Source: Dichotomicrobium thermohalophilum (GTDB taxonomy: Bacteria > Pseudomonadota > Alphaproteobacteria > Rhizobiales > Rhodomicrobiaceae). From it: a DNA stretch of 64,000 nucleotides. Positions within the stretch are counted from its first letter, which is position 1. Every line of letters begins with the position of its first letter. The stretch is from positions 1,946,501 through 2,010,500 of the forward strand of contig NZ_QXDF01000001.1 of the NCBI RefSeq assembly GCF_003550175.1, given 5' to 3'. A program made the translations under genes and the position numbers. The notes beneath the pieces were generated by a model. It made no database searches. It had not been told where the DNA came from and saw only the letters and a list, made by a program, of their open reading frames with translations. Shown here in pieces: positions 33,235 to 40,846 of this stretch.

Positions 33235-33636
33235 TCAAGTCGGTTCGGTCACGGCGCGGAAGCGCGCTACGCCGTGATAGGTTTCGCCGTCCTCGTCGCG
33301 GCGCACCTCGAAGGATTGGCAGCGCAGGTTGACGAGCTGCGCGCCCTTGAGACTGAGTGCGGCGTCGTGCAGAACCGCGCGCACCGCGTCGATAACCTCG
33401 AAGGCTTCGCGCTTGCCCGCGTAGCGCGACCAGACATGCACATCGAGGCGGTGCTCAAGCCCTGTCTCGGTGCCCGTGCTCCAGTCGCTGACCGCGGCGG
33501 TGCCGAGCGTGATAAACGGGAAGTCGGCGCTTTGGGGCACGTCGTCATGGATGCGCGACCCGCCGAGAAGTCCGATCACGCTCGCGTCGTTGCTCAGCGC
33601 CGCGTAAACCGCGCGCTGCAAGGCCCATGCGCTCAT
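33235..33636 (-). CDS. DUF3168 tail terminator protein (g8-like)
   Basis: A 133-residue DUF3168 protein: WALQRAVYAALSNDASVIGLLGG, then IHDDVPQSADFPFITLG and TGLEHRLDVHVWSRYAGKREAFEV. The family caps the tail tube and joins it to the head. ATG 33636 overlaps the preceding stop at ATGA; the longer frame upstream is not needed. Confidence 0.9.
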   Translation of the reverse strand: MSAWALQRAVYAALSNDASVIGLLGGSRIHDDVPQSADFPFITLGTAAVSDWSTGTETGLEHRLDVHVWSRYAGKREAFEVIDAVRAVLHDAALSLKGAQLVNLRCQSFEVRRDEDGETYHGVARFRAVTEPT

Positions 33637-34007
33637 GACTGGCTCCCTGAGCTGCGGCTGCGGACCATTCGGCCCAAGGCTTGCCGAACCCTTGCAAGGA
33701 TGGGCGGGCGGGCACGCTCCAACGCAGGTTGAAGCCAGGGCCGCTGCGCGCGGCGAAGCGCGCCAAACTCGCGGAACCACGCAATCGGCGCCTTGGACAC
33801 AACGCGATATGACAGCGGCCGCCCGCGTTCGACCTGAAGCGAACGCGTCAGCGCGCCCCCCTCGTCATCGCCCTGGAGGGCCTCGCGCGCCTCATCGCGC
33901 ACCTGCTCAGCGCCGGCGCGTAGCGCGCGGTCCAGCCCCTCGGTCTGGTCCAGCCGCCTTGAAAGCCCGCACAACCCGTTTCCCTGCGATCGGGCCGTCA
34001 ACCTCAC
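33633..34007 (-). CDS. HK97 gp10-like head-tail protein
   Basis: A 124-residue basic protein with the HK97-gp10/tail-completion layout: LDRALRAGAEQVRDEAREALQ, LSYRVVSKAPIAWFREFG, and PWLQPALERARPPI. The GTG start at 34007 overlaps the stop of the preceding gene (GTGA), a better choice than the ATG at 34031, which would overlap by 28 nt. It is probably a head-tail joining protein. Sequence similarity is generic, so function is by family and position. Confidence 0.8.
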   Translation of the reverse strand: MRLTARSQGNGLCGLSRRLDQTEGLDRALRAGAEQVRDEAREALQGDDEGGALTRSLQVERGRPLSYRVVSKAPIAWFREFGALRRAQRPWLQPALERARPPILARVRQALGRMVRSRSSGSQS

Positions 34008-34330
34008 AGATCGCGCTCCTCGCATTGGCATTTCAGGAAGCGGCGGCGACCGTCCTCATCCAGCACCGCCCGGACATGGAAGCACCGTTCGCCGAGACGG
34101 AAGCGCATCGCCGGCGTAACGTCGTCGCGATAGCGGATGGTGACCTCGACCCGACGTTCGCCCGCGACACGGTCCGCAAGCACTGCCTCCTTGCCCGAGC
34201 GCGACATGACCGCCGCCCACAGCTCGGCGACCGGCTCCCATGTCTCGGCCGCGCCGCCACTGTCATCAGCCGCGCGCACTGGCCGCTCAAGCGCGACCCG
34301 GTGGCGCAACGCCCCGATCGGTGTAGTCAC
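34004..34330 (-). CDS. Phage head closure / head-tail adaptor protein (g7-like)
   Basis: A 108-residue SPP1 gp16-type head closure protein: IGALRHRVALERPVRAADDSGG, WAAVMSRSGKEAVLADR, and VEVTIRYRDDVTPAMRF are the family pattern. It seals the connector after DNA packaging. It overlaps the connector gene by ATGA and the next by GTGA, so it sits in a tight translational chain. Confidence 0.9.
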   Translation of the reverse strand: MTTPIGALRHRVALERPVRAADDSGGAAETWEPVAELWAAVMSRSGKEAVLADRVAGERRVEVTIRYRDDVTPAMRFRLGERCFHVRAVLDEDGRRRFLKCQCEERDL

Positions 34331-34902
34331 AGCCGTACCGCCCTGTACGGCGCAAGCAAGTCGGCGACGCCATGGGGCAGCGCATCCGGCTCCTCCAGCA
34401 CGACCGGCTCGCGCTGCTCATACCAGTGCGCAACAAGCATCAGGAGCGCCTGACGGATCGGCTGCGGCACCGTTTCCGGCGTATCGCCATAACCGGCCGT
34501 CACCGCGATCTCGATGCCGTTAACCGGCCGGCCGGGCATCGGCCAGACCGCGCCGGCATGGCGCACCAGCCGCGGACGCAGCGACGACAGGTCGACGAGA
34601 TAGCTGCTTTCGGGGACGGCCTGCGCGACGTCATCAGCGCCGTACACAGTCACGGAATCAACGCTTTGCAGCGGCCCAAGCGGGATCTCGACGCGCCCAT
34701 CCTCCGGCCAGCGGTCGAGGAGCAGCTTCCAGCTCTGCGTCACCATCGCAATGTCCAGCGCGCCCTCGATATGCAGCCGCGCCGCGAGGATAAGGCTGGC
34801 GACGACCGGGTCTTCGACCGCGCTGTCGATGCGCAGGTATTGCTTCGCTTCGGACACGCTCACCGGCTCGCGCGCCGGCGCGGAGGTCAGCACAAGCGGC
34901 AT
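34327..34902 (-). CDS. Head-tail connector protein (g6-like)
   Basis: A 191-residue protein of the phiE125 gp8 / HK97 gp6 connector type, corresponding to RcGTA g6. The N-terminal PVSVSEAKQYLRIDSAVEDPVVASLILAARLHIE is the typical helical part, and the C-terminus VPQPIRQALLMLVAHWYEQREP completes it. It joins portal and head closure ring. Confidence 0.9.
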   Translation of the reverse strand: MPLVLTSAPAREPVSVSEAKQYLRIDSAVEDPVVASLILAARLHIEGALDIAMVTQSWKLLLDRWPEDGRVEIPLGPLQSVDSVTVYGADDVAQAVPESSYLVDLSSLRPRLVRHAGAVWPMPGRPVNGIEIAVTAGYGDTPETVPQPIRQALLMLVAHWYEQREPVVLEEPDALPHGVADLLAPYRAVRL

Positions 34903-34978
34903 GGTTCACCCCGTTTTGCTTGATGCGAAGAATGGGCCGCGGCGGGGAGGAAGCGCCGCGGCCCGCCCCCGGCTCGCC

Positions 34979-36241
34979 TTAAGACGTGCCGAACTTCAGC
35001 AGCTTGATCGCGCCGAAATCCTGCACCCCGCCGCCGACGCGTTTGGTGGTGTAGAACAGCACGTAGGGCTTAGAGGAGAACGGATCGCGCAGCACGCGGA
35101 TGCCGATGCGGTCCACCACCAGATAGCCGCGCTGGAAGTCGCCGAAGGCGATAGCCGTGGCATTCGAGCCGATGCTGGGCATATCCTCGGTCTCGACGAT
35201 CGGGAAGCCGAGCAGCATCGGCCGCGCGCCGGCCTCTGTCGCCGGCTGCCAGATATAGTTGCCGTCGCCGTCCTTGATCTTGCGCACTTCCGCCTGCGTG
35301 GAGCGGTTCATCACCCAGGAGGCGTTGCCGCGATAGCCGGCCTTGAGGGTATAGATCAGGTCGAACAGCGCATGTTCCGGGTCGGTGCTGGCGAAATCGC
35401 CGTCGACGCCCGTAGCAATGTAGCCGATACTGCCCCAGCTCCAGGAACCGTCGGCGACCTGCGTGTAGTCGAGAAAGCCCTTCGGCTTGTCGGTCCCGTT
35501 GCCGCTGACGAAGGCCGTGTTCTCCTGCGCGGCAAAGGCGATGCGGACCTCGTCGGCGATCCATGCCTCGATGTCGACGGCGGAGTCGTCGAGCAGCGTC
35601 TGGGTCGCCGCGGGCATGGCATAGAGTTCCATCGTCGGGAAATCGAGCTCTTCCAGCACCGGCGTGTTCGTCTCGCTGCGCGCCCCGGTCTCTGCGACCC
35701 AGCCCGCTGCCGCGCCGGTGCGGGCGAAGGGCTTCTTGTAGGTCGCGCTCGACACCTGGCGGTTACCGGCGATCGCGCGGATCGGGGACACCTCGGTCAG
35801 CGCGCGCATGATCGTGCTCTCGACCTCGGTCGGCACGGTATAGCCGCCGTCAGCGCCGGAGCCGGCGGATAGCGCCTTCTGCTCCAGCGCGCGCAGGCTG
35901 GCCGTCTCGCCGGCGCGAACATAGCTTGCGAAGGCGGCCTTGTGCTCGCTCACCAGGTGGTCCGCAGCGGCGCTCCCTTCCCTGGGCGGGCGGGCCGCCT
36001 TCAGAGCAAGCTGGTCGACCGTGCGCTTGTGCTCGTCGAGCGCGCGGTTGATACGCTCAAGCTTGTCGGTCGTCACGACATCGGCGGCCATGCGCTGCTC
36101 GATCTCCTGCAGGCGCTGGTCATTGCTCTCCTTGAACGCCTCGAAGGCGCGCATGAATTCGTCAAAGGCCTGCGCCATCTCGACGGCGGACACCTGCGGC
36201 TCCGCCTTGGTTTCGTAGTCGGGACTGTATGTCTCGCTCAT
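34979..36241 (-). CDS. HK97-fold major capsid protein (g5-like)
   Basis: A 420-residue HK97-fold capsid protein corresponding to RcGTA g5. Residues 20-85 are a coiled-coil delta (scaffold) domain (FMRAFEAFKESNDQRLQEIE), which the prohead protease would remove. The mature part starts near ALSAGSGADGGYTVPTEVE. Recognisable capsid features are YKKPFARTGAAAGWVAETG, NTAFVSGNGTDKPKGFLDY and PSIGSNATAIAFGDFQRGY. It overlaps the protease stop by ATGA, so the two are coupled. Confidence 0.95.
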   Translation of the reverse strand: MSETYSPDYETKAEPQVSAVEMAQAFDEFMRAFEAFKESNDQRLQEIEQRMAADVVTTDKLERINRALDEHKRTVDQLALKAARPPREGSAAADHLVSEHKAAFASYVRAGETASLRALEQKALSAGSGADGGYTVPTEVESTIMRALTEVSPIRAIAGNRQVSSATYKKPFARTGAAAGWVAETGARSETNTPVLEELDFPTMELYAMPAATQTLLDDSAVDIEAWIADEVRIAFAAQENTAFVSGNGTDKPKGFLDYTQVADGSWSWGSIGYIATGVDGDFASTDPEHALFDLIYTLKAGYRGNASWVMNRSTQAEVRKIKDGDGNYIWQPATEAGARPMLLGFPIVETEDMPSIGSNATAIAFGDFQRGYLVVDRIGIRVLRDPFSSKPYVLFYTTKRVGGGVQDFGAIKLLKFGTS

Positions 36242-36837
36242 GCTCTCCTCATTTGCGTGGGCTGACAGGATGAGTGCCGGGACGCCTGCCGCAGGCCCGA
36301 CGACATCGTCTGCAGTCGCCTGGCGACGCCGGCTAACGCCGTTGCGCCGGCCTGCTCGATGCGGCTGACCTTGGCGCCCGGCAGCATCGGGAACGTCACA
36401 ACCGAGATTTCCCAGAGGTCGATCTCGTGAAGCCGGCGGGTGCGCAGGCGTGGATCGCGGTCGGCGCGCACGGTGCGAAAGCCGATCGACAGCCCGTCCA
36501 GCGCGCCCGCCCGTAGCATCGCCGCGACTTCGCGTGCGCGCATGACCCCGCCGATCAGCCGCCCGCGCACATAAAGTCCGCGCTTGTCTTCGCGGATCTC
36601 GTCCCAGACCCCGATCGGCTGGGCCGGGTCGTGCTGGAACAGGAACCGGACCTCGCAGGGGCCACGCCGGCGCAGGCTTGCGGCGAACGCGCCGGGCATG
36701 ACGACGTCACCGCCATAATCGGGCACGCCGAACAGGCTGGCGTAACCCTCCACGCGCCCGTCGGTTTCGCTCACGCGCACAGACGCACGCTCGCGCCGGT
36801 GCCGCGGCTCCGCCCGCTTGATAGCCAGGTTTTTCAT
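36238..36837 (-). CDS. HK97 family prohead protease (g4-like)
   Basis: A 199-residue prohead protease corresponding to RcGTA g4. N-terminal RVEGYASLFGVPDYGGDVVMPGAF, catalytic His in FLFQHDPAQPIG near residue 66, and catalytic Ser in GALDGLSIGFRTV near 114 are all visible. It cleaves the capsid scaffold domain during maturation. The C-terminal ~40 residues are Ser/Gln rich and probably a flexible tail. Confidence 0.92.
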   Translation of the reverse strand: MKNLAIKRAEPRHRRERASVRVSETDGRVEGYASLFGVPDYGGDVVMPGAFAASLRRRGPCEVRFLFQHDPAQPIGVWDEIREDKRGLYVRGRLIGGVMRAREVAAMLRAGALDGLSIGFRTVRADRDPRLRTRRLHEIDLWEISVVTFPMLPGAKVSRIEQAGATALAGVARRLQTMSSGLRQASRHSSCQPTQMRRA

Positions 36838-36841
36838 GGGT

Positions 36842-38041
36842 TCAGCCCGCGTCCGCCAGCGTATCGCCGTCTTCGACCGGGCCGTAGCCGATCGCGGCGC
36901 GCTTCTCGTTCACGGTGAGGAAGGAGGCGTTCTCGACGCGCTCCCACAGCGCCGCGCGCTCGGTGGACAGCGCCTCGACACGATCGAGCGCAGGTCGCAG
37001 CACCAGCGCCTCGCCATAGGCCGGGGCAAGCCAGCCGCCAAGCGCCTGCAGCGTGCGGTTCACCATCGGCAGCACGGTCTGACGCCAGAAGCTTCGGTTG
37101 GCCTCCTGGAAGTTCGAATAGGTGTTGTCGCCGGGGATGCCGAGCAGCATGGGCGGCACGCCTAAAGCCAGCGCGATCTCGCGCGCAGCCAGGTTCTTCG
37201 CGCTGATGAAGTCCATGTCGCGCGGGCTCATCGACATTGTCTTCCAGTCCAGCCCGCCTTCCAGCAGCATTGGCCGGCCCGCATTGCGCGCCCCCGCATA
37301 GGTCGCCTCGAGCTCGGTCTTGAGCCGCTCATACTGTTCTTCGCTCAGGTGGCCGTCCCCGCCCGAATAGACCAGCGCCCCTGAAGGCTGCGCGGCATTA
37401 TCCAGAAGCGCCTTGTTCCAGCCTGAGGCGGCGTTATGGATGTCGATCGCCATTGCGGCGGCCTCCAGCGGGCTCATGCCGTAATGGTCGTTGATTGGGT
37501 GATACTGTCGCATGTGCAGGATCGGGCGGATGCCGTCGACCTCCTGCTCGAAGCGCAGCGTCTGCCCGTCGGCGTGATACTCATAAGCACGAGGCCAGCC
37601 ATCTTCGCCCGGTACGATGCGCATCCGGTCAGCGCGCAGTACATGCAGCTCCCGCGGCTGCCCGTCGAGCGTCACGCCTTCCATATAGGCGTTTCCAGAG
37701 ATCAGAAGCGAGCCATACCACGCCTCGAACAGGTCGGGCGCGCACTCCGCGGCGTTCGGTCGTGCCAGCAGGTCGAGCAGCGGGTGGCTTTCCAACTCAT
37801 CCGCGCCGTCGAACAGGCGTATCGGCACCGACGCGGCGGCCTCGGCAATCATCCGCACCGAGCGATAAACCACGGGGTTCTTCATGAACCCCTCGCGGGC
37901 CATCGCGCCGATATTGCGCGGGGACCAGACCGGCTGGGCGTGCCCCTGTAGCGCGAGAAACGGTCCCGTCAGGCTGCCCCGGCGCTCTGGCGGCGCTGCG
38001 CCGTCCAGCCATCGCTGAAGCGCATCCTTTATTAGACTCAT
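36842..38041 (-). CDS. Phage portal protein (g3-like)
   Basis: A 399-residue HK97-type portal protein corresponding to RcGTA g3, forming the dodecameric DNA gate. Signature parts are NPVVYRSVRMIAEAAASVP, HPLLDLLARPN, FEAWYGSLLISGNAYME and SFWRQTVLPMVNRTLQALG. The frame stays open upstream to 38239, but that stretch is the palindromic repeat; ATG 38041 begins the family sequence MSLIKDALQRWL. Confidence 0.93.
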   Translation of the reverse strand: MSLIKDALQRWLDGAAPPERRGSLTGPFLALQGHAQPVWSPRNIGAMAREGFMKNPVVYRSVRMIAEAAASVPIRLFDGADELESHPLLDLLARPNAAECAPDLFEAWYGSLLISGNAYMEGVTLDGQPRELHVLRADRMRIVPGEDGWPRAYEYHADGQTLRFEQEVDGIRPILHMRQYHPINDHYGMSPLEAAAMAIDIHNAASGWNKALLDNAAQPSGALVYSGGDGHLSEEQYERLKTELEATYAGARNAGRPMLLEGGLDWKTMSMSPRDMDFISAKNLAAREIALALGVPPMLLGIPGDNTYSNFQEANRSFWRQTVLPMVNRTLQALGGWLAPAYGEALVLRPALDRVEALSTERAALWERVENASFLTVNEKRAAIGYGPVEDGDTLADAG

Positions 38042-38094
38042 CACACCTCTCGATGTCTTGGTTCCAGGATTGGGCGCATGCACAGGGGCTTGGC

Positions 38095-38220
38095 TCTCCG
38101 TCATGCCCGTGCTTGCCCGTCCCCGGACAGCGATCCGGGGAACACGGGCATCCAGTGCTTTGAGCGTTTCGCGCCGCTGCCTGGGTTGCCGGGTCAAGCC
38201 CGGCAACGACGAAACCTGAG
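38095..38220. repeat. Mosaic palindromic repeat between terminase and portal genes
   Basis: Composite of two inverted repeats: ATGCCCGTG/CACGGGCAT (38103-38151) enclosing CCCCGG/CCGGGG, and GTTGCCGGG/CCCGGCAAC (38185-38207) with loop TCAAG. The second is of the common alphaproteobacterial intergenic palindrome type. It sits inside an otherwise tightly packed head operon, unlike elements A and B. Confidence 0.75.
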
Positions 38221-38245
38221 CCAATGCGATCTTGCGCAAACAAAA

Positions 38246-39595
38246 TTAGAAGCTGCGCAGGCGCGGCGGCTTGGATGTGTCGAGCATCAGATCGCTCAAG
38301 GCCCAGACCAGCGCGTCGACACGGTCCGGGCTGCCGTGCTCCAACCCGTCGGGGCCGAAAACGCACATCTCGTCCTCCAGCGCCGGAAAGACGCCGGCGT
38401 GGGACACCAGCCCGCGCTCGTAAAGCGCCGCGACCGGCTCGGCCCGGGCGTATTTGCCCCGTCCGGCGCGCACCTTGCGGATCGCCGCGTGCGGCGCGAC
38501 CTGCGCGAGAACGTCGGCCACCAGCTCGCCGCCCTGGTTGACTTCCGCGACGATGCAATCCGCCTCAAGACTGTCGTAGAGCCGCGCCGCTGCGCCCGCC
38601 CAGACCGTGGGCCGCGCGCCCTGAATCGTTGCGTCTGCCAGCACATACGCCCGGCCATCCGCGCCACGCCCCGCCGCGATGATCCCGCAGGCATCCGCGC
38701 CCTGCCCGCTCGTCACCGGCGGATCGACCGCCACTACGACCCGCGAAAGAGGGGGCGGCGATGTTACCCGCGCCCCCTCAATCGCGTCCCGCTGCCAGAG
38801 GCTGTCCGAGCGATCCTCGATGACCTCGCCATCAAGTTCCTGGCGGCCAAGCCGCGTGCCCCGATAGCGGTCGATGATCGCCTCAAGGAAAGCCGGCGCG
38901 AGATTTGCGGCATTTGCCGATGTGGCCGCGCGTGTGACCGCCGTTTTCGGGTCGGCCAGCAGCCGCTTGAGCAGCGGGATCGGGCGCGGCGTCGTGGTCA
39001 CCACCTGGCGCGGGCGCTCGCCCAGGCGCAGGCCGAATTGCAGCATGTCCCAGGCGTTCTCCGCGCGGGGCCACTTGGCCAGCTCGTCGCACCAGGCGGC
39101 GTCGAACTGTGGACCGCGCAGGCTGTCCGGGTCGCTGGCCGAGAATAGCCGGGCGCGCGCGCCGTTGGGCCACTCAACTTCATGCCTGGCCTTGTGAAAC
39201 CGAGGGCGCTCATCCGGCGCATGAATGCGCATCAGGCCCGATACGCCTTCGACCATCACCGCGCGCGCATCATCCAGCGTGTCGGCCACAAGTGCGATGC
39301 GTCCTGCCGGTCGCTGGGCAAACGGCGCACGCCCCAGCGCAACGCCCCGCACCCACTCGGCCCCGGCGCGGGTCTTGCCGCTGCCGCGCCCGCCCAGCAG
39401 AAGCCAGGTCGTCCACGGCCCGCCACCTCGCGCCGCTGGAGGCGGAAGCTGATCGTCCCGTGCCCAGATCTGCCAATCATGCAGGAGGAAGCGAATTTCG
39501 CGGGCGCTGAGCGACCCGATAAAGGTGTCAGTCAGCGTGCTCGTGGCGCAGCCGGTCAAGGCGTCGCGCAAGGTCTTCGCGCAAGGCTCGCGCAT
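38246..39595 (-). CDS. Large terminase subunit (g2-like)
   Basis: A 449-residue terminase corresponding to RcGTA g2, with an N-terminal ATPase (Walker A LLLGGRGSGKTRAGAEW near residue 68, Walker B-like region and DELAKWPRAENAWDM) and a C-terminal RNase H-like nuclease (VVAVDPPVTSGQGADACG, then EVNQGGELV and RVDALVWALSDLM). It packages headfuls of DNA. ATG 39595 overlaps the small terminase-like gene by 68 nt; a TTG at 39571 or 39559 would shorten the overlap. Catalytic positions appear intact. Confidence 0.93.
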   Translation of the reverse strand: MREPCAKTLRDALTGCATSTLTDTFIGSLSAREIRFLLHDWQIWARDDQLPPPAARGGGPWTTWLLLGGRGSGKTRAGAEWVRGVALGRAPFAQRPAGRIALVADTLDDARAVMVEGVSGLMRIHAPDERPRFHKARHEVEWPNGARARLFSASDPDSLRGPQFDAAWCDELAKWPRAENAWDMLQFGLRLGERPRQVVTTTPRPIPLLKRLLADPKTAVTRAATSANAANLAPAFLEAIIDRYRGTRLGRQELDGEVIEDRSDSLWQRDAIEGARVTSPPPLSRVVVAVDPPVTSGQGADACGIIAAGRGADGRAYVLADATIQGARPTVWAGAAARLYDSLEADCIVAEVNQGGELVADVLAQVAPHAAIRKVRAGRGKYARAEPVAALYERGLVSHAGVFPALEDEMCVFGPDGLEHGSPDRVDALVWALSDLMLDTSKPPRLRSF

Positions 39596-40010
39596 CGCCG
39601 TTCAGATCGCTGCCACCGGTTGACGCCCCGCCGGCTTTTTCGTCGAGCGCGCTGAGCCGCTCAAAAAGCCGCACCATCGTATTGAGCGTACGTGTGTCCC
39701 GTTCATGATCCGCTGCTGTTTGCGCGCCCTCGTTCAATCGCGATTCGAACTCGCTCATCTTCTGCTCCAGCGCCTGATAGAGGCGGGCGACCAGCGCCTG
39801 GCGCGCGGCGCGCGGGCCGCGCCGGCGATAGCGCCCGCCGCCAGAGCCGCCCGCGCGACCACTTCGCAGCGGCCAGCTTTGTTCCCGCGCCCGTACATAA
39901 AGTGCCTTTCGGGTGATTCCGTATTTCGCGCAAATCTCGGCCACCGTGAGCTCGCCTGCGGCGTAATCCGCGGCGATAGCGGCCCACTTCGAGGAAGCGT
40001 CCTCGTTCAT
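39528..40010 (-). CDS. Small terminase-like DNA-binding protein (g1-like)
   Basis: A 160-residue protein with an N-terminal helix-turn-helix (AAIAADYAAGELTVAEICAKYGITRKALYVRARE), a basic Gly/Arg linker (about 50-70), and a C-terminal helical/coiled-coil region. Position just upstream of terL and the layout match GTA/phage small terminases. It lacks evidence for specific pac recognition. The first gene of the cluster, following a putative promoter. Confidence 0.8.
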   Translation of the reverse strand: MNEDASSKWAAIAADYAAGELTVAEICAKYGITRKALYVRAREQSWPLRSGRAGGSGGGRYRRRGPRAARQALVARLYQALEQKMSEFESRLNEGAQTAADHERDTRTLNTMVRLFERLSALDEKAGGASTGGSDLNGDARALREDLARRLDRLRHEHAD

Positions 40011-40133
40011 TCACGACCGTTCTGAAGTGGAAACAAAGGGCGGGAGCGGTAAGTTAGCGGCACGACCAGTTACAGGCCTGCCGCCTCGCCCCTGAACCGC
40101 GCCCGTCAGGCGCAACTCTCGCGATGTATCATG

Positions 40134-40162
40134 AAGCTATCAAAACAGCGGCACGCTGTCAA
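40134..40162 (-). promoter_or_regulatory. Putative promoter of the GTA cluster
   Basis: On the - strand: TTGACA (40162-40157), a 17-nt spacer, TAGCTT (40139-40134), 124 nt before the first terminase gene. The -10 is imperfect. A GTA activator (GafA-type) site cannot be recognised from sequence alone. Confidence 0.45.
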
Positions 40163-40206
40163 TTGCAAAAACACGTCTCCCGTAATTTTTTTGCGCCAGC
40201 CGCGAT

Positions 40207-40725
40207 TCAGCGGCGCTTCCGTGCCCGCCGCTTCACCACGCGGCGCGCCGCCGCTCGTCCCTCCCGCGGCCTCATCGCATAGTCCTCGTAGTTGCGGCCG
40301 GCCGCCTTCGTCTCGCTCATCGCGATGTGGCGCACAGAGATGCCGGCCTGATGCACGGTCTCGGGATCGCCCGAGCGCAGCGGATGCCACCAGTAAAGCC
40401 GCTTTCCTTCAGCGCGCAGGCGATAGGCGCATGTGTCAGGCAGCCAGTCCAGGTCCCGCGCGGTCTGCGGCGTCAACCGCACACAATCCGGCACCTGTTC
40501 ATGACGATTTGCATAGTCGGAGCAGCGGCAGGCTCCGATATCGAGCAACCTGCAGGCAAGCCGCGTATCGATGCGCGCGCCCGTTTCTTCGTCCTCCACC
40601 TTCACGAGGCAGCAGCGACCGCAGCCGTCGCACAGCGACTCCCACTCTTCTTCGGTCAACTCTTCCAGCGCCTTCGTCTCCCAGAACGGGGCAGAGCCGG
40701 AAGATGAGGGTGGCGCATCCACCAT
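40207..40725 (-). CDS. YcgN family cysteine cluster protein
   Basis: A 172-residue protein of the YcgN/UPF0260 family, with cysteine motifs [15 protein letters not shown] and [15 protein letters not shown] in the first 95 residues and the family tail [17 protein letters not shown] and [16 protein letters not shown]. The cysteines probably bind a metal or Fe-S cluster; function is unknown. The C-terminus is strongly basic (KRRARKRR). It is divergent from the PBP gene. Confidence 0.9.
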   Translation of the reverse strand: MVDAPPSSSGSAPFWETKALEELTEEEWESLCDGCGRCCLVKVEDEETGARIDTRLACRLLDIGACRCSDYANRHEQVPDCVRLTPQTARDLDWLPDTCAYRLRAEGKRLYWWHPLRSGDPETVHQAGISVRHIAMSETKAAGRNYEDYAMRPREGRAAARRVVKRRARKRR

Positions 40726-40777
40726 TGCTTATCCTTCTGGGCGGGCCATTGACCGGGGATGTCGGCAGATCGGCCTT

Positions 40778-40805
40778 TTGTTTACCACTTCCTTCACAGT
40801 ATAAA
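40778..40805 (+). promoter_or_regulatory. Putative promoter of the PBP1A-like gene
   Basis: TTGTTT, a 16-bp spacer and TATAAA in the 120-bp gap between the divergent YcgN and PBP genes. The sites are close to sigma-70 consensus. Confidence 0.5.
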
Positions 40806-40846
40806 GCGTATAGGTCACTCGCAAACAGCAACCGGACCGCAAGCCC

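Noticed and set aside
38042-38239. N-terminal extension of the portal protein
   Set aside because: The stretch is a palindromic intergenic repeat. The portal family sequence starts at the ATG at 38041.
20073-40010. Active temperate prophage with att sites
   Set aside because: No integrase, repressor, replication genes or duplicated tRNA 3' fragment were seen. Gene content and the short tape measure fit a GTA better.
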